64,000 nucleotides of DNA from Streptomonospora litoralis (GTDB taxonomy: Bacteria; Actinomycetota; Actinomycetes; Streptosporangiales; Streptosporangiaceae): NCBI RefSeq assembly GCF_004323735.1, contig NZ_CP036455.1:5327101-5391100 (forward strand), in the 5' to 3' direction. The notes beneath the pieces are model-generated. The model saw nothing but the letters and a program-made list of their open reading frames with translations, searched no databases and was not told the DNA's origin. How positions within the stretch are numbered: position 1 is the first letter of the stretch; each line of letters starts with the position of its first letter. The position numbers and the translations under genes were made by a program. Shown here piece after piece: positions 57,020 to 64,000 of the stretch.

Positions 57020-57099
57020 CGGCCACACCGGGCACCTACCCTCCGGCTCACCCGATGGCCCGCCGCTTCGCGGCCGGCCTCGCCTCCCGCAGACAGCAC

Positions 57100-57130
57100 G
57101 GCGGGCCGTGCCCATCGGACACGGCCCGCC
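57100..57130. terminator. bidirectional hairpin between PH-like gene and betaine operon
   Basis: GGCGGGCCGTG (57100-57110) pairs perfectly with CACGGCCCGCC (57120-57130), loop 9 bases. It sits between two convergent transcripts and could end both. Confidence 0.75.
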
Positions 57131-57195
57131 CGTTGTTCGCGAGGCGCGGCGGTCCCGCAAACCGAAGCCCGCGGGCGCCGCAAGGCGTCGCCGCC

Positions 57196-58149
57196 TTAGG
57201 AGCTGAAGTCCAGCCCCTCGGCGTCGCTGCCCATGACCTCGTTGAGGTAGTCGGGGTTCTCGGCCAGCCAGGCCTTGGCGCCCTCGGTCTCCTCACCCTC
57301 GTGCTCCAGGATGACCTGGGTCTCCAGGGACTGGATCTGCTCACTGCTCAGCTTGAAGTCGCCCATCCAGTCGGACACCTTCGGGAAGTCCTCGCTGAAG
57401 CCGGGACGGCCGACGGTGTGCATGGACTCGGGCTCGCCCATCGCGCCCTCGGGGTCCTCCAGGTCCTTGAGGTCCTGCTGGGAGTAGACGATGTGCGGAC
57501 GCCACAGCGTCACGACGATCGGCTCCTCCTCCTCGATGGCGGTGTTGAGCTCTTCCAGCATCGCCGGGGTGGAGGACTTGACCAGCTTGTAGTCATCGCC
57601 GAGACCGTAGGTCGGGATCGCGTCCTCCTCGGTGGTCTGCACCAGACCGGAGCCGGACTCGATACCGATGATCTCGCCGTTGAAGGTGTCGGCGTTGCCC
57701 TTGAGGTCCTCGATGCTGTTGATGTCCTCCATGTAGGACGGCACCGTCAGCTCCAGGCTCGCTTCCTCGTTCCAGGCGCCGAGATCCTCCAGCTTGTCGC
57801 CGTACTGCTCCCAGTACTCGCCGTGGGTGTTGGGCAGCCAGGTGTCCATGAACATGTCGATGTCACCGTTGGCTGTTCCCTCGAAGACCGGCGCGACGTC
57901 GACGTTCTGCAGCTTGACCGTGTAGCCCTTCTCCTCCAGAACGGCCTTCCACAGGTGCGTGACCGCGATGTCCTCTTCCCACGGAATGAGGCCGATGGTG
58001 ATGGTCTTGCCACCGCCGCCCTCTTCTTCTGTCGGGCCCGTGGACACGCCACCCTCACTGCCTCCGCCGCAGGCGCTCACCATCAGCACCAGCGACGCGG
58101 CCGCTGCACCGACTCCGATCAGCTTGCTGGAGCGTTTGCGGTCGCTCAC
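57196..58149 (-). CDS. glycine betaine ABC transporter substrate-binding lipoprotein
   Basis: A 317-residue OpuAC-type binding protein. Signal peptide with lipobox MVSAC (about residue 27), acidic linker, then KTITIGLIPWEEDIAVTHLW, FEGTANGDIDMFMDTWLPNT, DLKGNADTFNGEIIGIESGSG and EPIVVTLWRPHIVYSQQDL. The Trp residues (WEED, DTWLP, LWRPH) match the aromatic cage for quaternary ammonium. It is last in the ATPase-permease-binding protein operon, 73 bp after the permease. Osmoprotectant uptake. Confidence 0.94.
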   Translation of the reverse strand: MSDRKRSSKLIGVGAAAASLVLMVSACGGGSEGGVSTGPTEEEGGGGKTITIGLIPWEEDIAVTHLWKAVLEEKGYTVKLQNVDVAPVFEGTANGDIDMFMDTWLPNTHGEYWEQYGDKLEDLGAWNEEASLELTVPSYMEDINSIEDLKGNADTFNGEIIGIESGSGLVQTTEEDAIPTYGLGDDYKLVKSSTPAMLEELNTAIEEEEPIVVTLWRPHIVYSQQDLKDLEDPEGAMGEPESMHTVGRPGFSEDFPKVSDWMGDFKLSSEQIQSLETQVILEHEGEETEGAKAWLAENPDYLNEVMGSDAEGLDFSS

Positions 58150-58222
58150 GATTCCTCCTCATTTGTGCGGGTGTTACCAGGGGCCCTGCCGCCGCGGGGC
58201 GCGGCAGGGCGGGGGATGGGGT

Positions 58223-59464
58223 TCAGGCGGCCGCGCGCTGTGCGCGGGCCGCGGGAGAGAAGCGGGTGACGGCACCGGTCAGCCGGTCCAGGAAGATGGC
58301 CAGCACGACCACGGCGATGCCGCCTTCGAAGCCGATCGGCACGTCGCCCTGGGCGATGCCGGTGTAGACGTCGTTGCCCAGACCGCCGGCGCCGACCATG
58401 CCCGCGATGACGACCATCGACAGGCTCAGCATGATGATCTGGTTGATGCCGGCCATGATCGTGGCCAGCGCCAGCGGCAGCTGGATGCGCTGCAGGATCT
58501 GCCAGTCGGGCGCCCCGAAGGCTTCGCCGGCCTCCACCAGCTCCTTGTCGACCTGGCGGATGCCCAGCTCGGTCAGCCGGACGCCGGGGGGCATCGCGAA
58601 GATGACCGTCGCGATGACGCCGGGCACGGTGCCGATGCTGAAGAACGCGATCGCCGGAAGCAGGTAGACGAACGCGGGCAGCGTCTGCATGAAGTCCAGC
58701 ACCGGCTTGACGGCGGTGCTCACGTGGCGGCTCTGCGCGGCCAGCACGCCGATGGGCAGCGAGACCACGACGGCGACCAGGGTCGCCACGAGGATCAGCG
58801 ACAGGCTGCTCATCGCGTTCTCCCAGCTATCCATGCTGATGATCAGCAGGAAGCCCAGGACTCCGAACACAGCCACGCCCCAGCCGGCGACGAAGTAGGC
58901 CAGCGCCGCCAGCAGCGCGGCGGTGATCAGGGAGAGCTGCACACCCACGATGAAGTGCAGGACGAGGACCGCCACCAGCGCAGCGACCGACGCCCCGGCG
59001 AGAATCTGCTGTCTGCGGTCGCGCAGGTCGGTGAAGCTGATGGCCACCAGCGCGGCGAGCAGCAGCAGCGCAAGCACCAGCGGCGGATAGACGTAGCTGG
59101 AGCCGAACAGGTTCATCGCCCACAGGAACAGCGGGGCGGGTAGCGAACCGACGACCGTCGCCGCCAGTCCCGCCGTCAATTCGGCGATATAGAAACCGAC
59201 CCAGATCGCCACCGCAATCAATGTGGGTACGTGGCGCTTGCGCGCCAGCAGCCCGCCGGCGGTCACCGCGGCGGCCAGCAGCGTGAACTGGGTGGCCGAA
59301 GGCTCACTCAACAGCAGGAAGAGCGTGTCGACACAGGTCTCGATGATCATGCCGATGAAGTCGAACACGGCCGAGAAGTTCGCGCGCAGCCACTCGATGG
59401 CGGCGTCGAAGGTCTCGCCGACGGGGATGCGCGGCACGGGAACCGCGAAGGACAGGAGGTTCAC
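58223..59464 (-). CDS. glycine betaine ABC transporter permease
   Basis: A 413-residue permease, longer than the usual 280-300. About 200 N-terminal residues carry additional hydrophobic helices; the core ABC permease domain follows with the EAA-type loop (VRLTELGIRQVDKELVEAGEAFGA, then LATIMAGINQIIMLSLSMVV). The GTG start overlaps the ATPase stop as GTGA, indicating coupling. Subunit of the betaine importer. Confidence 0.93.
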   Translation of the reverse strand: MNLLSFAVPVPRIPVGETFDAAIEWLRANFSAVFDFIGMIIETCVDTLFLLLSEPSATQFTLLAAAVTAGGLLARKRHVPTLIAVAIWVGFYIAELTAGLAATVVGSLPAPLFLWAMNLFGSSYVYPPLVLALLLLAALVAISFTDLRDRRQQILAGASVAALVAVLVLHFIVGVQLSLITAALLAALAYFVAGWGVAVFGVLGFLLIISMDSWENAMSSLSLILVATLVAVVVSLPIGVLAAQSRHVSTAVKPVLDFMQTLPAFVYLLPAIAFFSIGTVPGVIATVIFAMPPGVRLTELGIRQVDKELVEAGEAFGAPDWQILQRIQLPLALATIMAGINQIIMLSLSMVVIAGMVGAGGLGNDVYTGIAQGDVPIGFEGGIAVVVLAIFLDRLTGAVTRFSPAARAQRAAA

Positions 59465-60852
59465 TGCCGGCTCCCTTCGGTGGCCGGGGCGTCGTCACCC
59501 GGTTCGGACTCGGTCTCCGCAGCGCTCCGCGGCTTGCCGCCCGAGGCCTCCGCGTCCTCCGCGGCCGCGTCGGTCTTGCCGCTCGCGCCGATCGCCGGCT
59601 CGGAGCCGGCGGTGGCGGAGTCGCCGGTCTTTCCGGCCGCCGAGCCGTGCTCGGTGCTCCCGCCGTCCTCGCCGCCGTTCGTGGAGGCGAGCGCGGCCAG
59701 CAGGGTGACGCGGGGGATGACGCCCACGAGCCGCTCGTCGTCGTCGATCACGGCCAGCGGGTAGGAGCTCTGGGCGGCCTGGGCGAACATGTCGGCGACC
59801 GGGGTGTCGGTGTGCACACGCTCGATGCCGGTCTCGACGATTCCGTCGAGGTTCTTGGCGTCCTTGCGCACGGCCTCACCGATGGCGTCCTCGCGCACGG
59901 CGCCGACCAGTTTGCGGTTGCGGTGGACCACGAACGCCGAAGTCGTCTGGTTCTCCCGCATGGTGCGCAGCGCGGTTCGCGGCCCCTGCCCGGGGTCGAT
60001 GACCGGAATGGGCGCCTCCATGACCGACGAGGCCGTGAGCACGCGGGTCCGGTCGACGTCCTCGACGAACTGGGCCACGTAGTCGTTGGCCGGGTCGTTG
60101 AGGATCTCCTCGGCGGTGCCGATCTGGGCGACGCGGCCGTCGCGCAGCACGCAGATCCGGTCACCCAGGCGCATGGCCTCGTTGAGGTCGTGGGTGATGA
60201 AGACGATGGTCTTGCCCAGGCGCTCCTGCAGCTCCAGCAGCTGCGACTGCATGTCGCGCCGGATCAGCGGGTCCAGGGCGCTGAAAGCCTCGTCCATCAG
60301 GATGAGGTCGGTGTCGGCGGCCAGGGCGCGCGCCAGGCCGACGCGCTGCTGCATGCCGCCGGAGAGCTGGCCGGGAACCTTCAGCTCCCAGCCGTCCAGG
60401 CCGACCATCGCCAGCGCCTCGCGGGCCTTGGTCTCGCGCTCGGGCTTGGCCACGCCGCGGACCTCCAGGCCGTAGGCGGCGTTGTCGAGCACGGTGCGGT
60501 GCGGGAACAGCGCGAAGTGCTGGAAGACCATGCTGACCTTCTCGCTGCGCAGCTTCCGCAGACCCGACTTGCCCAGCTTGGTGATGTCGGTCCCCCCGAT
60601 CTCGACCGAGCCGGCGGTCTGCGGGAGGAGGCCGTTGAGCATCCGGATCAGCGTGGACTTGCCGGAGCCGGAAAGCCCCATGACCACGAAGATCTCTCCG
60701 GGTTGGACCTCGAACGAGACGTCGACCACAGCGGCGGTGACGTTCAGCGACTTGATCTCGTCGCGGTGCCGGCCGTCCTCCAGCAGTTCGACGGCCCTGG
60801 CGGACCGCCTACCGAAAATCTTGTAAAGCTTGTCTGCGCGTACTGCTGGCAC
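59461..60852 (-). CDS. glycine betaine ABC transporter ATP-binding protein with CBS domains
   Basis: A 463-residue ProV/OpuAA-type ATPase. Walker A GLSGSGKST, Q-loop QHFALFPHRTV, signature LSGGMQQRVGLARAL, Walker B LILMDEAFSALDP and the H-loop HDLNE are complete. A C-terminal CBS pair (about 280-400; ALRTMRENQTTSAFVVH and PLAVIDDDERLVGVIPRVT) senses ionic strength in OpuA. A 65-residue acidic low-complexity tail follows. GTG 60852 with AGAGGAG is the start; first gene of the operon. Confidence 0.95.
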   Translation of the reverse strand: MPAVRADKLYKIFGRRSARAVELLEDGRHRDEIKSLNVTAAVVDVSFEVQPGEIFVVMGLSGSGKSTLIRMLNGLLPQTAGSVEIGGTDITKLGKSGLRKLRSEKVSMVFQHFALFPHRTVLDNAAYGLEVRGVAKPERETKAREALAMVGLDGWELKVPGQLSGGMQQRVGLARALAADTDLILMDEAFSALDPLIRRDMQSQLLELQERLGKTIVFITHDLNEAMRLGDRICVLRDGRVAQIGTAEEILNDPANDYVAQFVEDVDRTRVLTASSVMEAPIPVIDPGQGPRTALRTMRENQTTSAFVVHRNRKLVGAVREDAIGEAVRKDAKNLDGIVETGIERVHTDTPVADMFAQAAQSSYPLAVIDDDERLVGVIPRVTLLAALASTNGGEDGGSTEHGSAAGKTGDSATAGSEPAIGASGKTDAAAEDAEASGGKPRSAAETESEPGDDAPATEGSRQ

Positions 60853-61362
60853 GGTCTCCTCTTTGACTTCTCCTCCGGGAAGACGAACAGGGCCGCCCTG
60901 CGGCGCCCCTCTCCGCCCCCGGCGATGCGCGTTCGGATTACCTTCAGTGACTGGACTTCGCTGTCCGCACCTTGGGAGCCCCCATCCCGTGCCGGGGTGC
61001 TCCACGCGCGTAGCCGCGTCCTCACCGCTCTTTAAGTCGCATTTATGGCGATAAGAACCTTACCGACGAACTGCGAAGACTCGCCCCGACATCGTCACGG
61101 AGAGATAACACGTTTACTCTTCGGCGGAACCCTGAAAAGCGACGTGCGCACCAGACTTGGGGAGGCACACACAGGCCGATTGTGATTTGCGCCACATAGC
61201 CGTGAAACGTGAGTGGTGTCACTTTTTCGGCGTCTTGGCAGCTCAATACGGCTACGCTCGGAGTGATCACGTGTGAGTACCGTGAACATCTGATATACGC
61301 GTCGTCGGCGGCCGCGTCACCGCTCCGGAAGGGCCGAGAGTGCGTCGCATACAGTCGGAGGG
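60853..61362. promoter_or_regulatory. divergent regulatory region between betaine operon and rhomboid gene
   Basis: About 510 bases without a gene. The centre (61030-61290) is AT-richer than the surroundings, suiting promoters in both directions. It contains the 12-mer AGTGGTGTCACT at 61212-61223, whose exact reverse complement precedes the MFS gene at 31303. Confidence 0.5.
61212..61223. promoter_or_regulatory. AGTGGTGTCACT motif in divergent promoter region
   Basis: Reverse complement of the 12-mer at 31267-31278. It has inverted AGTG/CACT ends and is followed by a T-run (CACTTTTTCGG). Operator status is a proposal. Confidence 0.4.
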
Positions 61363-62016
61363 GTGACGCATTCACGGATAGTCGGGTTCCTCACGGTCGC
61401 CGCGATGCTCGCCGCGATGTGGGTCCTCGAGATCATCGACGCCTTCCTCTTCGGGGGGCGGCTCGACCTCGTGTTCGGACTGCGGGCCTGGAACTTCGAC
61501 AACGCCTGGACTCTGGTCACCGCGCCGTTCATGCACGCGGGGCTCGCGCACCTGATGAGCAATTCGGTGCCGTTCCTGGTGCTGGGGGCGCTCGTGGCGT
61601 TCGGCGGCGTAGGCCGATTCGTCTGGACGACCCTCATCGTGATGGCTGTCAGCGGGATCGGCGTATGGCTGCTGACAGGTCCGGGCGCGCTGACCGTCGG
61701 TGCCAGCGGTCTGGTGTTCGGCTACTTCGGCTACACGGTGCTGCGCGGGATCGTCGAGCGGCGCACGGTCGACATCGTGATCATGATCTGCGTCCTGATC
61801 TTCTACGGCACCCTCATCTGGGGAGTGCTGCCCCAGCAGGAGGGCGTCTCCTGGCAGGCCCACCTCTTCGGTTTCCTGGGCGGCCTGTTCGCGGCCTACG
61901 TGCTGCCCAAGCGCGAGCGCTCCCGCGCGGTCGATCGCGGCTACGGCGGCTACCCGGGCGCCGGTGGTCGCGGCGGATACGGCAGCTACGGGGGTTACGG
62001 CGGCCACCCTCGCTAG
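61363..62016 (+). CDS. rhomboid-family intramembrane serine protease
   Basis: A 217-residue polytopic membrane protein. The catalytic Ser is in TVGASGLVFGYFG and the catalytic His in WQAHLFGFLGG. The HAGLAHLMSNSVPF helix supplies the oxyanion His/Asn. Six membrane helices are visible. The C-terminus is a Gly/Tyr-rich tail (RGYGGYPGAGGRGGYGSYGG). Substrate unknown. GTG start overlaps GGAGGGG; it is divergent from the betaine operon. Confidence 0.93.
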   Translation: MTHSRIVGFLTVAAMLAAMWVLEIIDAFLFGGRLDLVFGLRAWNFDNAWTLVTAPFMHAGLAHLMSNSVPFLVLGALVAFGGVGRFVWTTLIVMAVSGIGVWLLTGPGALTVGASGLVFGYFGYTVLRGIVERRTVDIVIMICVLIFYGTLIWGVLPQQEGVSWQAHLFGFLGGLFAAYVLPKRERSRAVDRGYGGYPGAGGRGGYGSYGGYGGHPR

Positions 62017-62044
62017 GCGGTCCGGCGCGGCGCGCACGGCGCAC

Positions 62045-62075
62045 TTGAGCTGGAGTGCACTCCAGTCCCTAGCAT
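62045..62075 (+). promoter_or_regulatory. MerR-type promoter with perfect palindrome
   Basis: TTGAGC (62045-62050) and TAGCAT (62070-62075) with a 19-bp spacer. The palindrome CTGGAGTGCACTCCAG (62050-62065) fills the spacer, as in MerR-family-regulated promoters. The ATG of the SDR starts 8 bp after the -10, so the transcript is probably leaderless. No merR gene is adjacent. Confidence 0.8.
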
Positions 62076-62082
62076 CGCCGAC

Positions 62083-63087
62083 ATGACAACGAACCAGTCA
62101 CCGCAGCACAAGCTCGGCTCGGGATTCGGCGCCGGGACCACCGCCGGGGAAGTTTTGCAAGGAGTCGACCTCAGCGGCCGACTCGCCATCGTCACGGGCG
62201 GCTACTCCGGGCTCGGCCTGGAGACCACGCGCGCCCTCGCCGAGGCGGGAGCCCGCGTCGTCGTACCGGCCCGGCGCCGGTCGGCCGCCGAGGAGGCCGC
62301 CGCCGGGATCGGTGAGCAGTCCGGTGCCGAGGTCGCGGAGCGCGTCGAGGTGGAGCAGCTCGACCTCGCCGACCTCGACAGCGTGCGCCGCTTCGCCGAG
62401 GACTTCCTCGACTCCGGCCGCAGCGCCGACATCGTCATCGACAACGCCGGGATCATGGCCTGCCCGGAGACTCGCGTCGGCCCGGGTTGGGAGGCCCAGT
62501 TCGCGACCAACCACCTCGGCCACTTCGCCCTGGTCAACCGCCTCTGGCCGGCCATCTCCGGCGGCGGGGGCGGCCGCGTCGTCTCGGTGTCGTCGCGGGG
62601 GCACCACCGCTCCCCCATCCGCTGGGACGACGTCCACTTCGAGCAGGGCTACGACAAGTGGGCGGCCTACGGCCAGGCGAAGACCGCCAACGTGCTCTTC
62701 GCCGTCCACCTCGACGCCCTGGCGAAGGACGCGGGAGTACGGGCGTTCTCGCTGCACCCGGGAGGCATCCTGACGCCGCTGCAGCGGCACCTCGCTGCAG
62801 AGGAGATGGTGGCCGCCGGGTGGATCGATGAGCAGGGCAACCAGATCAACCCCAACTTCAAGACACCCGAGCAGGGCGCGGCCACCCAGGTGTGGGCGGC
62901 GACGTCCCCGCAGCTGGCCGGCATGGGCGGCGTGTACTGCGAGGACTGCGACATCGCCGAACCGGTGCAGGAAGGCGACGAGCACACGTCGTCGGGAGTG
63001 CGCACCTACGCGATCGACCCGGACCAGGCGGCCCGCCTGTGGAACCTGTCGGCCGAGCTGACAGGCGTGGACGCGTTCGCGCGGTAG
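62083..63087 (+). CDS. short-chain dehydrogenase/reductase (extended retinol-dehydrogenase-like)
   Basis: A 334-residue SDR. IVTGGYSGLGLETTRALAEA (TGxxxGxG), DNAGIMA in place of NNAG, FATNHLGHFALVNRLWPAIS, Ser in VSSRGHH and Y-x3-K in YGQAKTANVLF. It resembles WW-domain-oxidoreductase/retinol-dehydrogenase-like SDRs common in actinomycetes. The C-terminal CEDCDIAEPV has two Cys. No ribosome-binding site is seen; translation is probably leaderless from the MerR-type promoter. Confidence 0.91.
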   Translation: MTTNQSPQHKLGSGFGAGTTAGEVLQGVDLSGRLAIVTGGYSGLGLETTRALAEAGARVVVPARRRSAAEEAAAGIGEQSGAEVAERVEVEQLDLADLDSVRRFAEDFLDSGRSADIVIDNAGIMACPETRVGPGWEAQFATNHLGHFALVNRLWPAISGGGGGRVVSVSSRGHHRSPIRWDDVHFEQGYDKWAAYGQAKTANVLFAVHLDALAKDAGVRAFSLHPGGILTPLQRHLAAEEMVAAGWIDEQGNQINPNFKTPEQGAATQVWAATSPQLAGMGGVYCEDCDIAEPVQEGDEHTSSGVRTYAIDPDQAARLWNLSAELTGVDAFAR

Positions 63088-63134
63088 CGCAGGGCGAGCA
63101 GGCGGGGCGGGTGTAGAAGCGCCCGGTCGAGCCG

Positions 63135-63731
63135 CTACACCTGCGCGGGGCCGCCCTCAGCCATCCCCCAGCGGAAGTTCTTGAACGACCGCGAGGGGGT
63201 CGGCCCCCGCTGCCCCTGGTAGCGCGACCCGTACCGCGCCGAACCGTACGGGAATTCCGCGGGCGAGGTGAGCCGGAACATGCACAGCTGCCCGATGCGC
63301 ATCCCCGGGTAGAGCTTCATCGGCAGGGTTGCCACGTTCGACAGCTCCAGGGTCACGTGCCCGGAGAAGCCGGGATCGATGAACCCGGCCGTCGAGTGCG
63401 TCAGCAGCCCGAGCCGCCCCAGCGAACTCTTGCCCTCCAGCCGGCTGGCGATGTCGTCGGGCAGCGCCACGACCTCATAGGTGGATGCCAGCACGAACTC
63501 CCCGGGATGCAGAATGAACGGCTCGTCCCCGTCCGGCTCCACCAGCCGGGTCAGCGCAGGCTGCTCCACCGCGGGGTCGATGTGGGGGTACTTGTGGTTC
63601 TCGAACACCCGGAAGTACCGGTCCAGCCGAACATCCACACTCGACGGCTGGACGAGCCCGGGGTCGTACGGATGGATCTTGACCCGCCCGGACTCGATTT
63701 CAGACCTGATGTCGCGATCGGAGAGCAGCAC
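63135..63731 (-). CDS. dcd: dCTP deaminase
   Basis: A 198-residue trimeric enzyme converting dCTP to dUTP for thymidylate synthesis. Nucleotide-binding signature [34 protein letters not shown] with catalytic Glu, and [12 protein letters not shown] are all present. N-terminal [20 protein letters not shown] and PSSVDVRLD are also diagnostic. GTG 63731 beside GGAGG is preferred to an upstream ATG. A 7-bp inverted repeat, GGTGTAG (63110-63116) with CTACACC (63135-63141), spans the stop. Confidence 0.96.
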   Translation of the reverse strand: MLLSDRDIRSEIESGRVKIHPYDPGLVQPSSVDVRLDRYFRVFENHKYPHIDPAVEQPALTRLVEPDGDEPFILHPGEFVLASTYEVVALPDDIASRLEGKSSLGRLGLLTHSTAGFIDPGFSGHVTLELSNVATLPMKLYPGMRIGQLCMFRLTSPAEFPYGSARYGSRYQGQRGPTPSRSFKNFRWGMAEGGPAQV

Positions 63732-63872
63732 CCTCCAGAACCTACCGCCTCGACCAGCACCGACCGGTTCAGCCCTCCCCAGCCACCACCCGGCCAACCG
63801 GTTACCCGTCGGGCGCCGAGTTCCGGTATGCTGTCCCCGTCAGCGAAGACGCCAGAGGGCGTCGGCAGCGAC

Positions 63873-63943
63873 GCGGATGTAGTTCAATGGCAGAACTTCA
63901 GCTTCCCAAGCTGATAACGCGGGTTCGATCCCCGTCATCCGCT
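63873..63943 (+). tRNA. tRNA-Gly (CCC)
   Basis: A 71-nt cloverleaf: acceptor GCGGATG with CATCCGC, discriminator T, anticodon stem TCAGC/GCTGA with loop TTCCCAA giving anticodon CCC. T-loop GTTCGATCC is normal. No CCA encoded. Confidence 0.96.
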
Positions 63944-63950
63944 CTGTACG

Positions 63951-64000
63951 AAAAACAGTCCTGACCTGCGATGATTCATCGAACAGGCAGGGCTGTTTTT
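63951..64000. terminator. long intrinsic terminator after tRNA-Gly
   Basis: AAAAACAG at the left pairs with CTGTTTTT at the right edge of the window, with CCTG/CAGG and CGAT/ATCG inner pairs. The A-run on one side and T-run on the other make it bidirectional. It ends exactly at the window edge. Confidence 0.85.

Overview
This window is high-GC actinomycete DNA (third codon positions almost all G or C, many GTG starts). Lsr2, a DUF574/SAV2177 methyltransferase, a CYP154/CYP157-like P450 pair, an F420-type PPOX oxidoreductase and a Thermobifida-like cutinase point to Streptosporangiales, most likely Nocardiopsaceae (Nocardiopsis, Streptomonospora or Thermobifida relatives). That placement is inferred from gene content, not measured. 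About 60 protein genes and six tRNA genes are supported.

Layout. 0-10.9 kb: NarL-type two-component pair, HdeD-like membrane protein, citrate synthase, TetR regulator divergent from an acyl-CoA dehydrogenase, F420/PPOX oxidoreductase, a membrane Ser/Thr kinase, and two zinc-ribbon proteins, one of them a P-loop kinase. 11-16.3 kb: two overlapping P450 genes, the upstream one lacking the ExxR motif, then a copper P-type ATPase behind two CsoR-like operators. 17.0-18.4 kb: gene-poor DNA with three ~140-bp repeats. 18.4-25 kb: VOC protein, APH-fold kinase, XRE regulator, Na+/alanine symporter, an orphan NarJ-type chaperone, AviRa-type rRNA methyltransferase and tRNA-Asp. 25-33.4 kb: HxlR regulator with a reductase, S4 protein, small membrane proteins, a tRNA Glu-Asp-Phe operon, metallophosphoesterase, zincin, MFS transporter and PspC protein. 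33.5-39.2 kb: glucose-dehydrogenase-like ADH, Lsr2, and an XRE regulator divergent from an SDR / SnoaL-like / F420-reductase-like gene set.

39.2-42.3 kb is a decayed mosaic around tRNA-Lys. It holds fragments of an anti-sigma ATPase, a DUF574 methyltransferase, a BTAD regulator, an AraC regulator and a frameshifted TnpB. A second pair of remnants lies at 35.8-36.1 kb. 42.3-64 kb returns to intact genes: MFS/hydrolase with LysR, TetR with SDR, two lipoproteins, NADP glutamate dehydrogenase, a Cys-rich pentapeptide-repeat protein, MerR with a reductase, an intact DUF574 protein, a secreted PET-hydrolase-type cutinase, a glycine-betaine ABC transporter, a rhomboid protease, an SDR behind a MerR-type promoter, dCTP deaminase and tRNA-Gly.

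The recurring theme is small regulator/redox-enzyme cassettes transcribed divergently (TetR, HxlR, XRE, LysR, MerR), several with a recognisable operator between the partners. No CRISPR array, prophage, biosynthetic megacluster or defence island was seen. The most interesting items are the ExxR-less P450 pair without its usual conservon, the cutinase, the leaderless MerR-type promoters, a 12-mer shared by two distant promoters, and the chimeric decay zone.
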